Origin: Bacillus tequilensis KCTC 13622
GTDB lineage: Bacteria; Bacillota; Bacilli; Bacillales; Bacillaceae
Assembly: GCF_000507145.1 (NCBI RefSeq)
Contig: NZ_AYTO01000009.1
Span: 1-64,000, forward strand
Direction: 5' to 3'
DNA: 64,000 nt
The notes under the pieces were generated by a model. That model saw only the letters and a list, made by a program, of their open reading frames with translations, had not been told where the DNA came from and did no database searches. Shown one piece after another: positions 26,246 through 34,202 of this stretch. Within the stretch, counting starts at the first letter, position 1. Each line of letters opens with the position of its first letter. The position numbers and the translations under genes are program-made.

Positions 26246-26272
26246 GAGAGGAACACGTCCCCTCTCAGATGC
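26246..26272 (+). terminator. Weak hairpin after ywpF
   Basis: TGAGAGG and CCTCTCA arms with GAACACGTC between. No T-run follows, so termination is doubtful. Confidence 0.4.
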
Positions 26273-26299
26273 TGAGGCGGAGAGATGGAGTAAGCAGTC

Positions 26300-26663
26300 T
26301 TTTTATCACTTATCAGCGCTGCTCTCCTCAAGACACTCTAATTTGCAGACACCTGCAGAAGGTCAATAAACGGAAATACGAAAAAGCAGTCATGACAGCA
26401 CTTTTATCTTACGGGATCTAATAAACATTTCGCCAACGAAGACATCAGCGGCGAAATTGTCAAGGCTAAACTGCACTCTCCAAATCTCTCCGTTATATAT
26501 AAAGGAAAAAATGTCTATTTTTCATGAAAACGTAAAAAGCTGGCTTCGGCATCCCGCTGGTATGCCGGCATTATCAAAACCGGGCACGCGGCGTACAGTT
26601 TCACGAACATTGATGGAATCGAAACAGAAGCGAAAAGCACCGCCATGGACATTTTTCTGAATA
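26300..26663 (+). pseudogene. Decayed coding region between ywpF and mscL
   Basis: Protein-like stretches appear in changing frames: RKYEKAVMTALLSYGI, then after a shift NKHFANEDISGEIVKAKLH to KNVYFS, a TGA (26524-26526), and in the same frame WYAGIIKTGHAAYSFTNIDG and AKSTAMDIFLNKK. I do not recognise the family. The pieces look like the C-terminal half of one gene with at least one frameshift and one stop. In strain 168 I recall ywpE and ywpD here; these pieces do not obviously match them. Confidence 0.4.
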
Positions 26664-26699
26664 AAAAAGACCGCCGTTTCCGAACGACGGTCTTTTTTT
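26663..26699. terminator. Terminator of mscL
   Basis: AAAAAGACCGCCGTT and AACGACGGTCTTTTT arms with a short loop; overlaps the mscL stop codon and can work in both directions. Confidence 0.9.
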
Positions 26700-27093
26700 A
26701 TTCCGGTGACTTTGTCTGCTGCTTCAGCAGATCTCTGATTTCCTTCAGCAGCTCCTCTTGCGCATCTGCCGCTTCCTCCGCCGCCTCTTCTTCCTCTGCT
26801 TCTTTTTTGCGTCTCAATCCATTCAATATCCGAATGACGATAAAAATGGAAAACGATATGATTAAAAAATTCACGATCGTCTGGATAAAGCTGCCGTACT
26901 TCACTACAGCATCACCAAACGTAAACGACAGGCCTGAAAAATCAAGCCCTCCCAGCAGCAAACCTACCAAAGGCATGATGATATCATTAACCAGAGATGT
27001 GACGATCTTGCCGAATGCCCCGCCAATTACAACACCGATTGCAAGGTCAACGATATTTCCGCGCATGGCAAAGGCTTTAAATTCTTTCCACAT
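26698..27093 (-). CDS. mscL: Large-conductance mechanosensitive channel MscL
   Basis: Pentameric channel that opens on membrane tension to release solutes in osmotic downshock. 131 residues: first membrane helix with the pore segment [20 protein letters not shown] at about 13-32, second at about 62-85 ([16 protein letters not shown]), and a C-terminal charged bundle rich in Glu/Ala. ATG 27093 follows CAGGTGATTG. It is separated from fabZ by 75 bases with a hairpin. Confidence 0.95.
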   Translation of the reverse strand: MWKEFKAFAMRGNIVDLAIGVVIGGAFGKIVTSLVNDIIMPLVGLLLGGLDFSGLSFTFGDAVVKYGSFIQTIVNFLIISFSIFIVIRILNGLRRKKEAEEEEAAEEAADAQEELLKEIRDLLKQQTKSPE

Positions 27094-27129
27094 ACAATCA
27101 CCTGCTATTTTTCATATTTTTAAAAGAAA

Positions 27130-27166
27130 AAAAGACAAATGTGCCGTTGCCCATCTGCCTTTTTTC
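27130..27166 (-). terminator. Terminator of fabZ
   Basis: AAGGCAGATG and CATTTGTCTT arms, with G-U pairs, followed on the minus strand by a run of T residues. Confidence 0.65.
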
Positions 27167-27168
27167 AA

Positions 27169-27594
27169 TTATTCACCGAGAGCAAAAGTCAATTCAACTT
27201 CGCAAACGATTTCATCATCAACTGTGGCAACGCCTTTTCCGCGTCCGATTGTGCCGCGCGCACGAGTGATTTCAACCTCAAGATGAAGCTGGTCACCAGG
27301 CTTGACTTGTTTTTTAAACCGGCAATTGTCAATGCCTGCAAAAAACGCCAGTCTGCCGCGGTTTTCTTCTTTAATCAGCATCGCAACAGCTCCGACTTGA
27401 GCAAGCGCTTCTACGATTAATACGCCGGGCATGACCGGATACTGAGGAAAATGTCCGTTAAAGAACTCTTCATTTGCAGTTACATTTTTATAGCCTTTTG
27501 CACGTTTGCCCTCTTCAACTTCCGTAATCCGGTCTACAAGCAAAAATGGATAACGGTGAGGAATAATTTCTTTAATTTGCTGAGTATCAAGCAT
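27169..27594 (-). CDS. fabZ: 3-hydroxyacyl-ACP dehydratase FabZ
   Basis: Removes water from 3-hydroxyacyl-ACP in fatty acid elongation. Hot-dog fold, 141 residues. Catalytic His and Glu are in the segment [20 protein letters not shown] at about residues 45-64. I chose ATG 27594 because AAGGAGATG precedes it; the 15-residue extension has no better site. It is a single gene here, far from other fab genes. Confidence 0.95.
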   Translation of the reverse strand: MLDTQQIKEIIPHRYPFLLVDRITEVEEGKRAKGYKNVTANEEFFNGHFPQYPVMPGVLIVEALAQVGAVAMLIKEENRGRLAFFAGIDNCRFKKQVKPGDQLHLEVEITRARGTIGRGKGVATVDDEIVCEVELTFALGE

Positions 27595-27785
27595 TCTCTT
27601 GACATCTCCTTCATCTGCATTAGTATGTATAGTCATCATTAAAGATCAAATCTGTACATTTGAAAAGTATATTATGAATTAATCTCTTTTTCAACTGCGC
27701 TAATATGTAACCTACTGTCAATGAGAGCCGTCAAAACTTATGATATGATAATTATAGATTTTACCAATAGCAAAGAGGTAGGAAA

Positions 27786-28850
27786 ATGATTTCGAAGTTT
27801 ATTGAAAAAAGGATGCAAAACATGTTAGACGAGTGGTATTCCGTAATGAGTAAACGAAAGATGGACCACGTTTGCACACTGAAAGAGAAAATTGACCAGC
27901 ACCTTCCGAAGCTCAAAAAGAACACAAAACTTTGGATGCGTTATCAATTGTTTCAGACCCGCCATCAGCTGCTTTTTGAAAACCAGAACGGGCTTGATTC
28001 TATCTTCGATGATTTATACGATCAGGAAGACAAAATGGATGATGAATTGAAATATTATTTGTATTTTTTCTCAGGATTATACGAAATGGTCAAAACAGCT
28101 CCGAAACATGCAGTGAATCATTTTAAAAAAGCTGAACAGTATCTGGCCGCTATTCAAAACACGTTTGAAGCCGCTGATTTATATTATCAAACCGCCGGCG
28201 CCTATTACTTGATGAAATCACCGCCGCTTTCCATCCAATACGTCCAAAAAGCATTACACATCTACTTGCACCAATTCGGCTATATTAAAAAGGTGATCAC
28301 CTGCAAACTGTTGCTCGCCGTTAATTATATTGATCAACAGCAATACGAAAAGGCTGAACAGCTTTTCAAAGAAATCATTACGAAAACCCAGCAATTACAT
28401 GACGAAAACTTGCTGTGCCACGCTTATTATAACCTTGGCTTTTTAAAAGCGACCGAAAACAAAGACCAGGAAGCGCTTCTGTACTTTAAAAAAGTATTAA
28501 AGAACCAAGAATTTGAAATGAATTCCCCAGTCTCGTATCTGCACTGTGTGTATGAGTCTGTCAGAGCGCTTTTTAAAACAGGAAAGATCACAGAAGCAAA
28601 AGCCGTTCTGGAAAAAGGAAAAGAGTTATGTGAAAAGGTAGACATTCAAACCATTTACTTAAAATTAAAAACGCTTGAAGCGCTCTACACATCAAGTGAA
28701 GACCCCTATGATCAGCTGCTCGAATATGTCCTTGAATTAGAAAAGATTGAAGCGTGGGTCGATTTAGAAGTACTGTTAGAAGACATCACGGACTACTACA
28801 AAAAAAAGGACGATTTCGAAAAAGCCGCTTTTTTTATCATGCGCGGCTGA
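27786..28850 (+). CDS. rapD: Response regulator aspartate phosphatase RapD
   Basis: Rap family protein: N-terminal three-helix bundle (residues about 1-70) joined to tetratricopeptide repeats over about 90-350 (for example YYNLGFLKATENKDQEALLYFKKVL is one unit). Rap proteins block Spo0F phosphorylation or ComA DNA binding. 354 residues is the family size. No phr peptide gene follows, as I recall for RapD, so no cognate inhibitor is evident. ATG 27786 follows AAAGAGGTAGG. Confidence 0.92.
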   Translation: MISKFIEKRMQNMLDEWYSVMSKRKMDHVCTLKEKIDQHLPKLKKNTKLWMRYQLFQTRHQLLFENQNGLDSIFDDLYDQEDKMDDELKYYLYFFSGLYEMVKTAPKHAVNHFKKAEQYLAAIQNTFEAADLYYQTAGAYYLMKSPPLSIQYVQKALHIYLHQFGYIKKVITCKLLLAVNYIDQQQYEKAEQLFKEIITKTQQLHDENLLCHAYYNLGFLKATENKDQEALLYFKKVLKNQEFEMNSPVSYLHCVYESVRALFKTGKITEAKAVLEKGKELCEKVDIQTIYLKLKTLEALYTSSEDPYDQLLEYVLELEKIEAWVDLEVLLEDITDYYKKKDDFEKAAFFIMRG

Positions 28851-28870
28851 TTGAAAACGCCCATTTCTTA

Positions 28871-29680
28871 TTATCTGACTGAATTGATTAAACCGAGCAT
28901 TTGATCTCCCATTGTAATCGTTCTGCTGTTCAGCTGATATGAACGCTGGGACGTGATCAAATCTGTCATTTGTTCTGAAATGTCGACATTGGACATTTCA
29001 AGCGAGCCCTGCTGCATGCCGATGTTTTGTCTATTCGCGCCATTCAGCTCTTCAAAAGCTGCCGCATTACCAATTGAGAAAAGGTTATTCCCTTCAGATT
29101 TCAGCTCTTGAGGGTTATTCACTTCGACAACTCCGAGATCAAACCGCTGAACTGCGTTTCCGTCAGATGCAGTTAAGGTGCCGTTTTTATTAATCGCGAT
29201 ATGCTTCATAGAGCTGTCGATATTCACTGTATTACCGTTTTCATCAAGCACCGGATACCCATTTCCAGTAACGAGCTGAAGCTGGTTGGCATTATTGGCT
29301 GAAGGCGTTACATATAATGCTCCGTCTCTCGTATACTGGCGGTTTCCATTTACATTCACCTGAAGATATTGGTATGGAGACGTAAACGCGATATCAAGAT
29401 CGCGATCCGTCTTCTGAACGCTTCCTTGATCAGACACAAGGCGTGAATTCATCATCGCTCCAACGCCAAGGCGCAAGCCGGGCGGTGTTTTGCGGGCTTT
29501 TGCCACTTCCTCATTTTTTTCATCAACCTGATCGAATTGCTGTCTGACTAGCTCAGAAAAATTCGTATCTTTTGCCTTATAGCCGGTTGTGTTGCTGTTT
29601 GAAAGGTTGTTACTGATTGTATCAATCTGCTGCTGCAGCTGGTTTAAGGTTGTTGATGCCGTTAGCATTGACCTGAGCAT
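28871..29680 (-). CDS. flhP: Flagellar hook-basal body protein FlhP
   Basis: Flagellar rod/hook-type protein of the FlgG/FlgF group, 269 residues. The N-terminal rod signature (TLNQLQQQIDTISNNLSNSNTTGYKAKDT, about 11-39) and the C-terminal coiled-coil signature (SNVDISEQMTDLITSQRSYQLNSRTI) are both present. It lies 32 bases after flhO. B. subtilis FlhP is needed for hook assembly as part of the distal rod. Confidence 0.94.
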   Translation of the reverse strand: MLRSMLTASTTLNQLQQQIDTISNNLSNSNTTGYKAKDTNFSELVRQQFDQVDEKNEEVAKARKTPPGLRLGVGAMMNSRLVSDQGSVQKTDRDLDIAFTSPYQYLQVNVNGNRQYTRDGALYVTPSANNANQLQLVTGNGYPVLDENGNTVNIDSSMKHIAINKNGTLTASDGNAVQRFDLGVVEVNNPQELKSEGNNLFSIGNAAAFEELNGANRQNIGMQQGSLEMSNVDISEQMTDLITSQRSYQLNSRTITMGDQMLGLINSVR

Positions 29681-29712
29681 AGTTGATGTCCCCCGTTTTT
29701 TCTTCCGTTATC

Positions 29713-30525
29713 TTAGATTTTTCCAATTTCATTGGCTGCTTTATCCATACTTTTATCGTAAGCCTGAATAACCTTCTGATTGGCCTCAAACGATCTGTAC
29801 GCTTCAGTCATTTCTGTATAGGCGCTTGTCACATCTACGTTTGAAAGCTCAGAAACGCCTTGCTTTAATGAGTAGGAAACCTGATTATTTCCGGATGCGC
29901 TTGGCAGATCATTTCCGTCCGTCGTACTGTACAAGTCATTTCCGTCCCGTTTCAGATTGCGGACATCCTCCGCCATTCTGACATCAATTTTGCCGGCTGT
30001 CCGCCCGTTCGTTGTCACAGTACCGTTTTCAGACACTTTGAAATTCTCATTATCGACAGTGATTGGCTGGCCACCCGTTGATAAAACTGGGCGCCCATTG
30101 ATCGTCAGCTGATTATTCTCATTTAGTGAAAAAGTGCTGCTTTTTGAATATCGGATTCCGTCTGCTGTCTGAACCGGATAAAAAAGTGCCGCGTTTTCCT
30201 TGGTTTCCGCATTAACCGGCACTTGGTTTTCAACCAATGTAATGTCTGTAGGCTGGTCTGTGGGCTTCAAGCTTCCCTGTGTGAAAAGAGGCTTAAGCTC
30301 CTGCATGTACACACCGGTATTCACGGAGCCAATCTCTGTCCTTGATGTTCCGGCCGGAGATTTTGATTCTATTCTGCTGAGCAGCATCTCAGGGAACGCG
30401 CGCAAAGAGCCTTGATCTGCTTTATATCCGGACGTATTTGCGTTTGCGATATTATTTGAAAGCAATTCCGTTCTTCGCTGCTGGGCAATCATTGCGGATG
30501 TTGCTGTATATAAACCTTTTAACAA
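29713..30525 (-). CDS. flhO: Flagellar hook-basal body protein FlhO
   Basis: Rod protein paralogous to FlhP, 270 residues. N-terminal signature SAMIAQQRRTELLSNNIANANTSGYK near 10-35 and C-terminal SNVDVTSAYTEMTEAYRSFEANQ. I chose TTG 30525 because GAGGTGGG sits four bases before it and the length then equals that of strain 168. It precedes flhP on the same strand. A LexA-like box lies 43 bases upstream, and the mbl terminator separates it from mbl. Confidence 0.94.
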   Translation of the reverse strand: MLKGLYTATSAMIAQQRRTELLSNNIANANTSGYKADQGSLRAFPEMLLSRIESKSPAGTSRTEIGSVNTGVYMQELKPLFTQGSLKPTDQPTDITLVENQVPVNAETKENAALFYPVQTADGIRYSKSSTFSLNENNQLTINGRPVLSTGGQPITVDNENFKVSENGTVTTNGRTAGKIDVRMAEDVRNLKRDGNDLYSTTDGNDLPSASGNNQVSYSLKQGVSELSNVDVTSAYTEMTEAYRSFEANQKVIQAYDKSMDKAANEIGKI

Positions 30526-30567
30526 ATTTCCCACCTCTAAAATGGCATTTTTTCCAGTTGTCATATA

Positions 30568-30581
30568 GGAACGTTCGTTCT
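30568..30581. promoter_or_regulatory. LexA (DinR)-like box upstream of flhO
   Basis: On the minus strand AGAACGAACGTTCC, which matches 13 of 14 positions of the B. subtilis SOS box CGAACRNRYGTTYC (only the first base differs). It lies 43 bases before the flhO TTG, beyond the mbl terminator. Binding is inferred; the match could be chance. Confidence 0.45.
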
Positions 30582-30644
30582 ATAATAAAAATCAGTATTT
30601 TATCCTATTATCGTCATATATCATCCATTCGTGAAGGCTTTTCA

Positions 30645-30678
30645 TAAAAAAACCCCATTCTTTTTCAGAATGAGGTTT
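30645..30678 (-). terminator. Terminator of mbl
   Basis: ACCTCATTCTG and AGAATGGGGT arms (one G-U pair), followed on the minus strand by seven T residues. Confidence 0.85.
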
Positions 30679-30684
30679 GTGAAA

Positions 30685-31686
30685 TCAGCTTAGTTTGCGT
30701 TTAGGAAGCTTGTCCATATTGTCAAGCATGACACCTGTACCAATGGCTACGCAGTCCATCGGATTTTCAGCGACGAGAACCGGTACCTTCAGCTCCTCAG
30801 CAAGCAGCTGGTCGAGGCCGTTTAAGAGCGCGCCTCCGCCGGTAATGATAACGCCGCGGTCAATGATATCAGCGGAAAGCTCAGGCGGCGTTCTTTCAAG
30901 CACTTGCTTCGCAGCCTGCACAATAACAGCTACAGATTCACGAAGGGCTTCTTCAACTTCTTTACTGTTTACTGTAATTGTTCTTGGAAGACCGGAAACC
31001 ATGTCCCGTCCGCGAATGGAAATTTCTTCGTGACGTGCGTCTGGGAAAACCGTTGCGACTTTAATCTTAATATCTTCCGCAGTACGTTCGCCGATCAGCA
31101 GCTTGTACTCGCGTTTGATATAATTTAAGATTTCCATATCAAACTTGTCCCCAGCCATTTTAATAGAAGAGGAGGTGACAATATCGCCCATTGAAATAAC
31201 CGCGATATCCGTCGTCCCGCCTCCGATGTCTACAACCATGTTACCGCTTGGCTGGAATATTTCCATACCCGCGCCGATAGCGGCAACTTTAGGTTCTTCT
31301 TCAAGATACACATGTTTACCGCCGCTTTTTTCTGCAGCTTCTTTGATTGCTTTTTGCTCAACGGATGTAATATTCGTCGGGCAGCAAATGAGCATGCGCG
31401 GTTTTGAGAACAGGCCTTTTACATTCAGCTTGTTAATAAAATGCTTCAGCATTGCTTCTGTTACTTCAAAGTCAGCAATAACTCCGTCTTTCAGCGGGCG
31501 AATCGCAACAATATTCCCAGGTGTACGTCCAACCATTCGTCTTGCCTCTTCGCCAACCGCCAGCACTTTGCCGCTGTTTTTATCAAGTGCAACTACGGAA
31601 GGTTCATTCAGAACAATTCCTTTACCTTTAACATGGATCAGTACATTTGCAGTACCGAGGTCAATACCAATATCCCTTGCAAACAT
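30685..31686 (-). CDS. mbl: Actin-like cell shape protein Mbl
   Basis: MreB-family filament protein that guides lateral cell wall synthesis. 333 residues with phosphate-1 motif DIGIDLGTANVLI at the N-terminus, phosphate-2 VVDIGGGTTDIAV near 156-168, and adenosine loop ITGGGALL near 284. The sequence around KGIVLNEPSVVA is typical of Mbl rather than MreB. ATG 31686 follows AAGGAGG. It is downstream of spoIIID with a 180-base gap. Confidence 0.96.
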   Translation of the reverse strand: MFARDIGIDLGTANVLIHVKGKGIVLNEPSVVALDKNSGKVLAVGEEARRMVGRTPGNIVAIRPLKDGVIADFEVTEAMLKHFINKLNVKGLFSKPRMLICCPTNITSVEQKAIKEAAEKSGGKHVYLEEEPKVAAIGAGMEIFQPSGNMVVDIGGGTTDIAVISMGDIVTSSSIKMAGDKFDMEILNYIKREYKLLIGERTAEDIKIKVATVFPDARHEEISIRGRDMVSGLPRTITVNSKEVEEALRESVAVIVQAAKQVLERTPPELSADIIDRGVIITGGGALLNGLDQLLAEELKVPVLVAENPMDCVAIGTGVMLDNMDKLPKRKLS

Positions 31687-31865
31687 CTATTTATATCCTC
31701 CTTGAAAATCTGTTTCACAGTAAATATCCACATTGTGCCCTAATTATATATATTATCATAAAATATAGAAAAATAGTTGGCAGCGCATTAAGTTCTTTAC
31801 AAATTTTTGCGGATGTTTTATGAACGATTTCATGGAAGACAATCCCAACGGTTGACAGCAGACCA

Positions 31866-32147
31866 TTATGACTGCTGAACAGGCTCCCCTTCGAGTATTT
31901 CATCTTTTTTATATTTCAGTTTTGTTGCTTCTCCCCCTCTTAAATGCCTGATTGATTTATGATAATCGAGTATTTCTTTCACTTCGTTTGCCAAGTCAGG
32001 ATTTATTTCAGGCAGACGCTCTGTTAAATCCTTGTGTACTGTACTTTTGGAAACACCAAATTCCTTCGCAATGACACGAACGGTTTTCTTTGTCTCCACG
32101 ATGTACTTCCCTATCTTGATTGTTCGCTCTTTGATGTAATCGTGCAC
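31866..32147 (-). CDS. spoIIID: Mother-cell transcription factor SpoIIID
   Basis: DNA-binding regulator of the mother cell after engulfment, modulating sigma-E genes and activating sigK. 93 residues; helix-turn-helix RVIAKEFGVSKSTVHKDLTERLP near 24-46, followed by a basic C-terminal helix (IRHLRGGEATKLKYKK). The start is GTG 32147 with GGGAGG seven bases before it. The ribosome site overlaps the end of usd, whose translation is needed for SpoIIID synthesis in B. subtilis. Confidence 0.95.
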   Translation of the reverse strand: MHDYIKERTIKIGKYIVETKKTVRVIAKEFGVSKSTVHKDLTERLPEINPDLANEVKEILDYHKSIRHLRGGEATKLKYKKDEILEGEPVQQS

Positions 32148-32161
32148 ACCACTCGACCTCC

Positions 32162-32272
32162 CTAAAATGGATGTGAGAAGTGTGAAATGAGATCCGTATT
32201 CTGTAAAGAGTCGTTCATTATGCCGCTTCTTCGTTGTATGGTTTTAAAAGTAAGTTTATGAAATATGCCCAC
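32162..32272 (-). CDS. usd: Usd, small ORF required for spoIIID translation
   Basis: 36-codon ORF directly upstream of spoIIID, GTG 32272 to TAG 32162, with strong GAGGTGAGGG before it. The C-terminal half (MNDSLQNTDLISHFSHPF) is as I remember Usd of strain 168. Translation of usd opens a structure that hides the spoIIID ribosome site; its stop codon lies two bases before GGGAGG. The peptide itself probably has no separate job. Confidence 0.8.
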   Translation of the reverse strand: MGIFHKLTFKTIQRRSGIMNDSLQNTDLISHFSHPF

Positions 32273-32312
32273 GATCCCTCACCTCAAACACTCTCTTTGT
32301 TAGGTTTGTAAC

Positions 32313-32341
32313 AGTGTATTAGCATTCTTTTGGGAATATGC
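32313..32341 (-). promoter_or_regulatory. Sigma-E promoter of usd-spoIIID
   Basis: On the minus strand GCATATT (32341-32335), 14 bases, AATACACT (32320-32313). This fits the sigma-E pattern KMATATW-N14-CATACAHT with one mismatch. The start would be about 35 bases before the usd GTG. Confidence 0.75.
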
Positions 32342-32461
32342 TAAAAACTCAATAAGGACAAGGGGTGAAACGAACTTTTTGAGCTTCGGCCAACTATTTC
32401 GCGTCACTAAACTTTTATCTTTACATCCATTCAGCGCTCCTGTAAAATAAAAAAAGCAATT

Positions 32462-32478
32462 AGTTACTTAGGTAAGTT
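32462..32478. promoter_or_regulatory. Imperfect dyad before ywoH, MarR operator candidate
   Basis: AGTTACTTAGGTAAGTT: arms AGTTAC and GTAAGT with one mismatch, 18 bases before the ywoH ATG. MarR regulators commonly bind such 16-18 base dyads in their own promoter. Inferred. Confidence 0.4.
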
Positions 32479-32496
32479 TTTTAGAAGGAGACCGAC

Positions 32497-32910
32497 ATGA
32501 CCTACGTCAACAGACACCTCATTCATCAAATCAACCAAAGCGCCCGCCTGATTGCCAAGAAAGCCAACGAACAGCTGGAGCCATTCGGCCTTTATTCATC
32601 ACAATGGTCAGTTTTATATTGTTTGCGTACGATCGGACCAATGACTCAAAAAGAGATTTGGTCCTATTTAAATGTGGAAGCGCCGACTGTAACACGGACG
32701 ATCAAACGCCTGGAGGAGAACGGCTGGGTCCAGAGACGGCAAGGTGAAGACAAACGGGAAAAACTTGTTGTCCTCACAAAAGAAGCCGAGAAAAAATACG
32801 AAGAAATCAATGTAAAAATGCTCAAATTCGAGGAAGAACTGCTTGCAGATTTTCGTAAGGAAGATAAGGAAGCTTTTTCTCAGTTATTTCGCATGTTTTT
32901 ACATCAATGA
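32497..32910 (+). CDS. ywoH: MarR family regulator YwoH
   Basis: 137-residue MarR-type repressor: dimer helices at both ends and a winged helix (TQKEIWSYLNVEAPTVTRTIKRLEENGWVQR, about 53-83, wing after RRQGEDKREK). ATG 32497 follows GAAGGAG. It is 21 bases before the efflux gene ywoG on the same strand, the usual arrangement of a regulator with the pump it controls. The ligand is unknown. Confidence 0.9.
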   Translation: MTYVNRHLIHQINQSARLIAKKANEQLEPFGLYSSQWSVLYCLRTIGPMTQKEIWSYLNVEAPTVTRTIKRLEENGWVQRRQGEDKREKLVVLTKEAEKKYEEINVKMLKFEEELLADFRKEDKEAFSQLFRMFLHQ

Positions 32911-32931
32911 AAATAAGGAAGTGACATACAT

Positions 32932-34122
32932 TTGAAAAAATCGGATGCGATATGGACCAAGGATTTTATTATGGTCCTGCTTGTCAATTTATTTGTGTTT
33001 GTGTTCTTTTATACATTTTTAACTGTACTGCCAATCTATACGCTTCAAGAGCTTGGCGGCACAGAATCACAAGGCGGGCTTTTAATCAGCCTGTTCCTTT
33101 TGTCAGCGATTATTACACGGCCTTTCTCAGGAGCCATCGTTGAGCGTTTCGGCAAAAAAAGAATGGCGATTGTCTCAATGGCGTTATTTGCGCTTTCGTC
33201 TTTTCTGTATATGCCGATTCATAACTTTTACCTGCTGCTTGGCTTGCGGTTCTTCCAAGGGATTTGGTTCAGCATTTTAACGACTGTTACAGGTGCAATT
33301 GCAGCCGACATTATTCCGTCCAAACGCCGCGGTGAAGGGCTTGGATATTTTGCCATGTCTATGAACCTCGCTATGGCAATCGGGCCTTTCCTTGGACTGA
33401 ATTTGATGAAGGTCGTCAGCTTCTCTGTATTCTTTACAGCCTTTGCGCTGTTTATGGTTGCAGGCTTGCTTGTTTCGTTCTTGATCAAGGTGCCCCAAAA
33501 CCAAGACAGCGGCACGACAGTATTTCGTTTTGCGTTCTCGGATATGTTTGAAAAAGGCGCACTTAAGATTGCGACGGTCGGTTTATTTATTTCTTTCTGT
33601 TATTCAACTGTCACAGCGTATTTGTCTGTATTCGCCAAATCAGTTGACCTTTCAGATATCAGCGGATATTTCTTTGTCTGCTTCGCGGTGACTATGATGG
33701 TTGCGCGCCCGTTCACAGGGAAATTGTTCGACAAAGTCGGACCGGGCATTGTCATTTACCCGTCAATCTTGATTTTCTCAGTGGGGCTCTGCATGCTGTC
33801 CTTCACACACAGCGGCCTAATGCTTCTGCTTTCAGGAGCGGTGATCGGGCTCGGATACGGGTCAATCGTTCCTTGCATGCAAACATTAGCGATCCAGAAA
33901 TCTCCGGCACACCGCTCAGGTTTTGCGACGGCAACGTTCTTTACCTTCTTTGACAGCGGAATTGCTGTAGGATCATATGTATTCGGATTGTTTGTAGCGT
34001 CTGCCGGCTTCTCTGTCATTTATTTATCAGCCGGGCTGTTCGTTCTGATTGCTCTGCTTCTTTACGCGTGGAGCCAAAAAAAACCTGCTGAGTCCGAAGG
34101 AAAAGTGTCTATTGCAGAATAA
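32932..34122 (+). CDS. ywoG: Major facilitator efflux transporter YwoG
   Basis: 12-segment MFS transporter, 396 residues. Motif A-like loop [17 protein letters not shown] between segments 2 and 3 (about 64-80), and [15 protein letters not shown] between 8 and 9. It resembles drug exporters of the DHA1 group. Start is TTG 32932 after AGGAAGTGA. It is co-transcribed with the MarR regulator ywoH and closed by a strong hairpin. Confidence 0.9.
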   Translation: MKKSDAIWTKDFIMVLLVNLFVFVFFYTFLTVLPIYTLQELGGTESQGGLLISLFLLSAIITRPFSGAIVERFGKKRMAIVSMALFALSSFLYMPIHNFYLLLGLRFFQGIWFSILTTVTGAIAADIIPSKRRGEGLGYFAMSMNLAMAIGPFLGLNLMKVVSFSVFFTAFALFMVAGLLVSFLIKVPQNQDSGTTVFRFAFSDMFEKGALKIATVGLFISFCYSTVTAYLSVFAKSVDLSDISGYFFVCFAVTMMVARPFTGKLFDKVGPGIVIYPSILIFSVGLCMLSFTHSGLMLLLSGAVIGLGYGSIVPCMQTLAIQKSPAHRSGFATATFFTFFDSGIAVGSYVFGLFVASAGFSVIYLSAGLFVLIALLLYAWSQKKPAESEGKVSIAE

Positions 34123-34125
34123 TGT

Positions 34126-34159
34126 AAGACTGCCGGGATTTTCCGGCAGTCTTTTTTTC
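34126..34159 (+). terminator. Terminator of ywoG
   Basis: AGACTGCCGG and CCGGCAGTCT arms followed by seven T residues. Confidence 0.9.
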
Positions 34160-34163
34160 ATTT

Positions 34164-34195
34164 AAAAAGCGGCGCTCTCTTAGAGAACGCCGCTT
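34164..34195 (-). terminator. Terminator of ywoF
   Basis: AAGCGGCGTTCTC and GAGAGCGCCGCTT arms, followed on the minus strand by TTTTT. It sits eight bases after the ywoF stop codon. Confidence 0.8.
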
Positions 34196-34202
34196 ATCGC
34201 AA

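Noticed and set aside
26241..26697. ywpE/ywpD of strain 168
   Set aside because: Expected here by gene order, but no frame matches what I remember of them.
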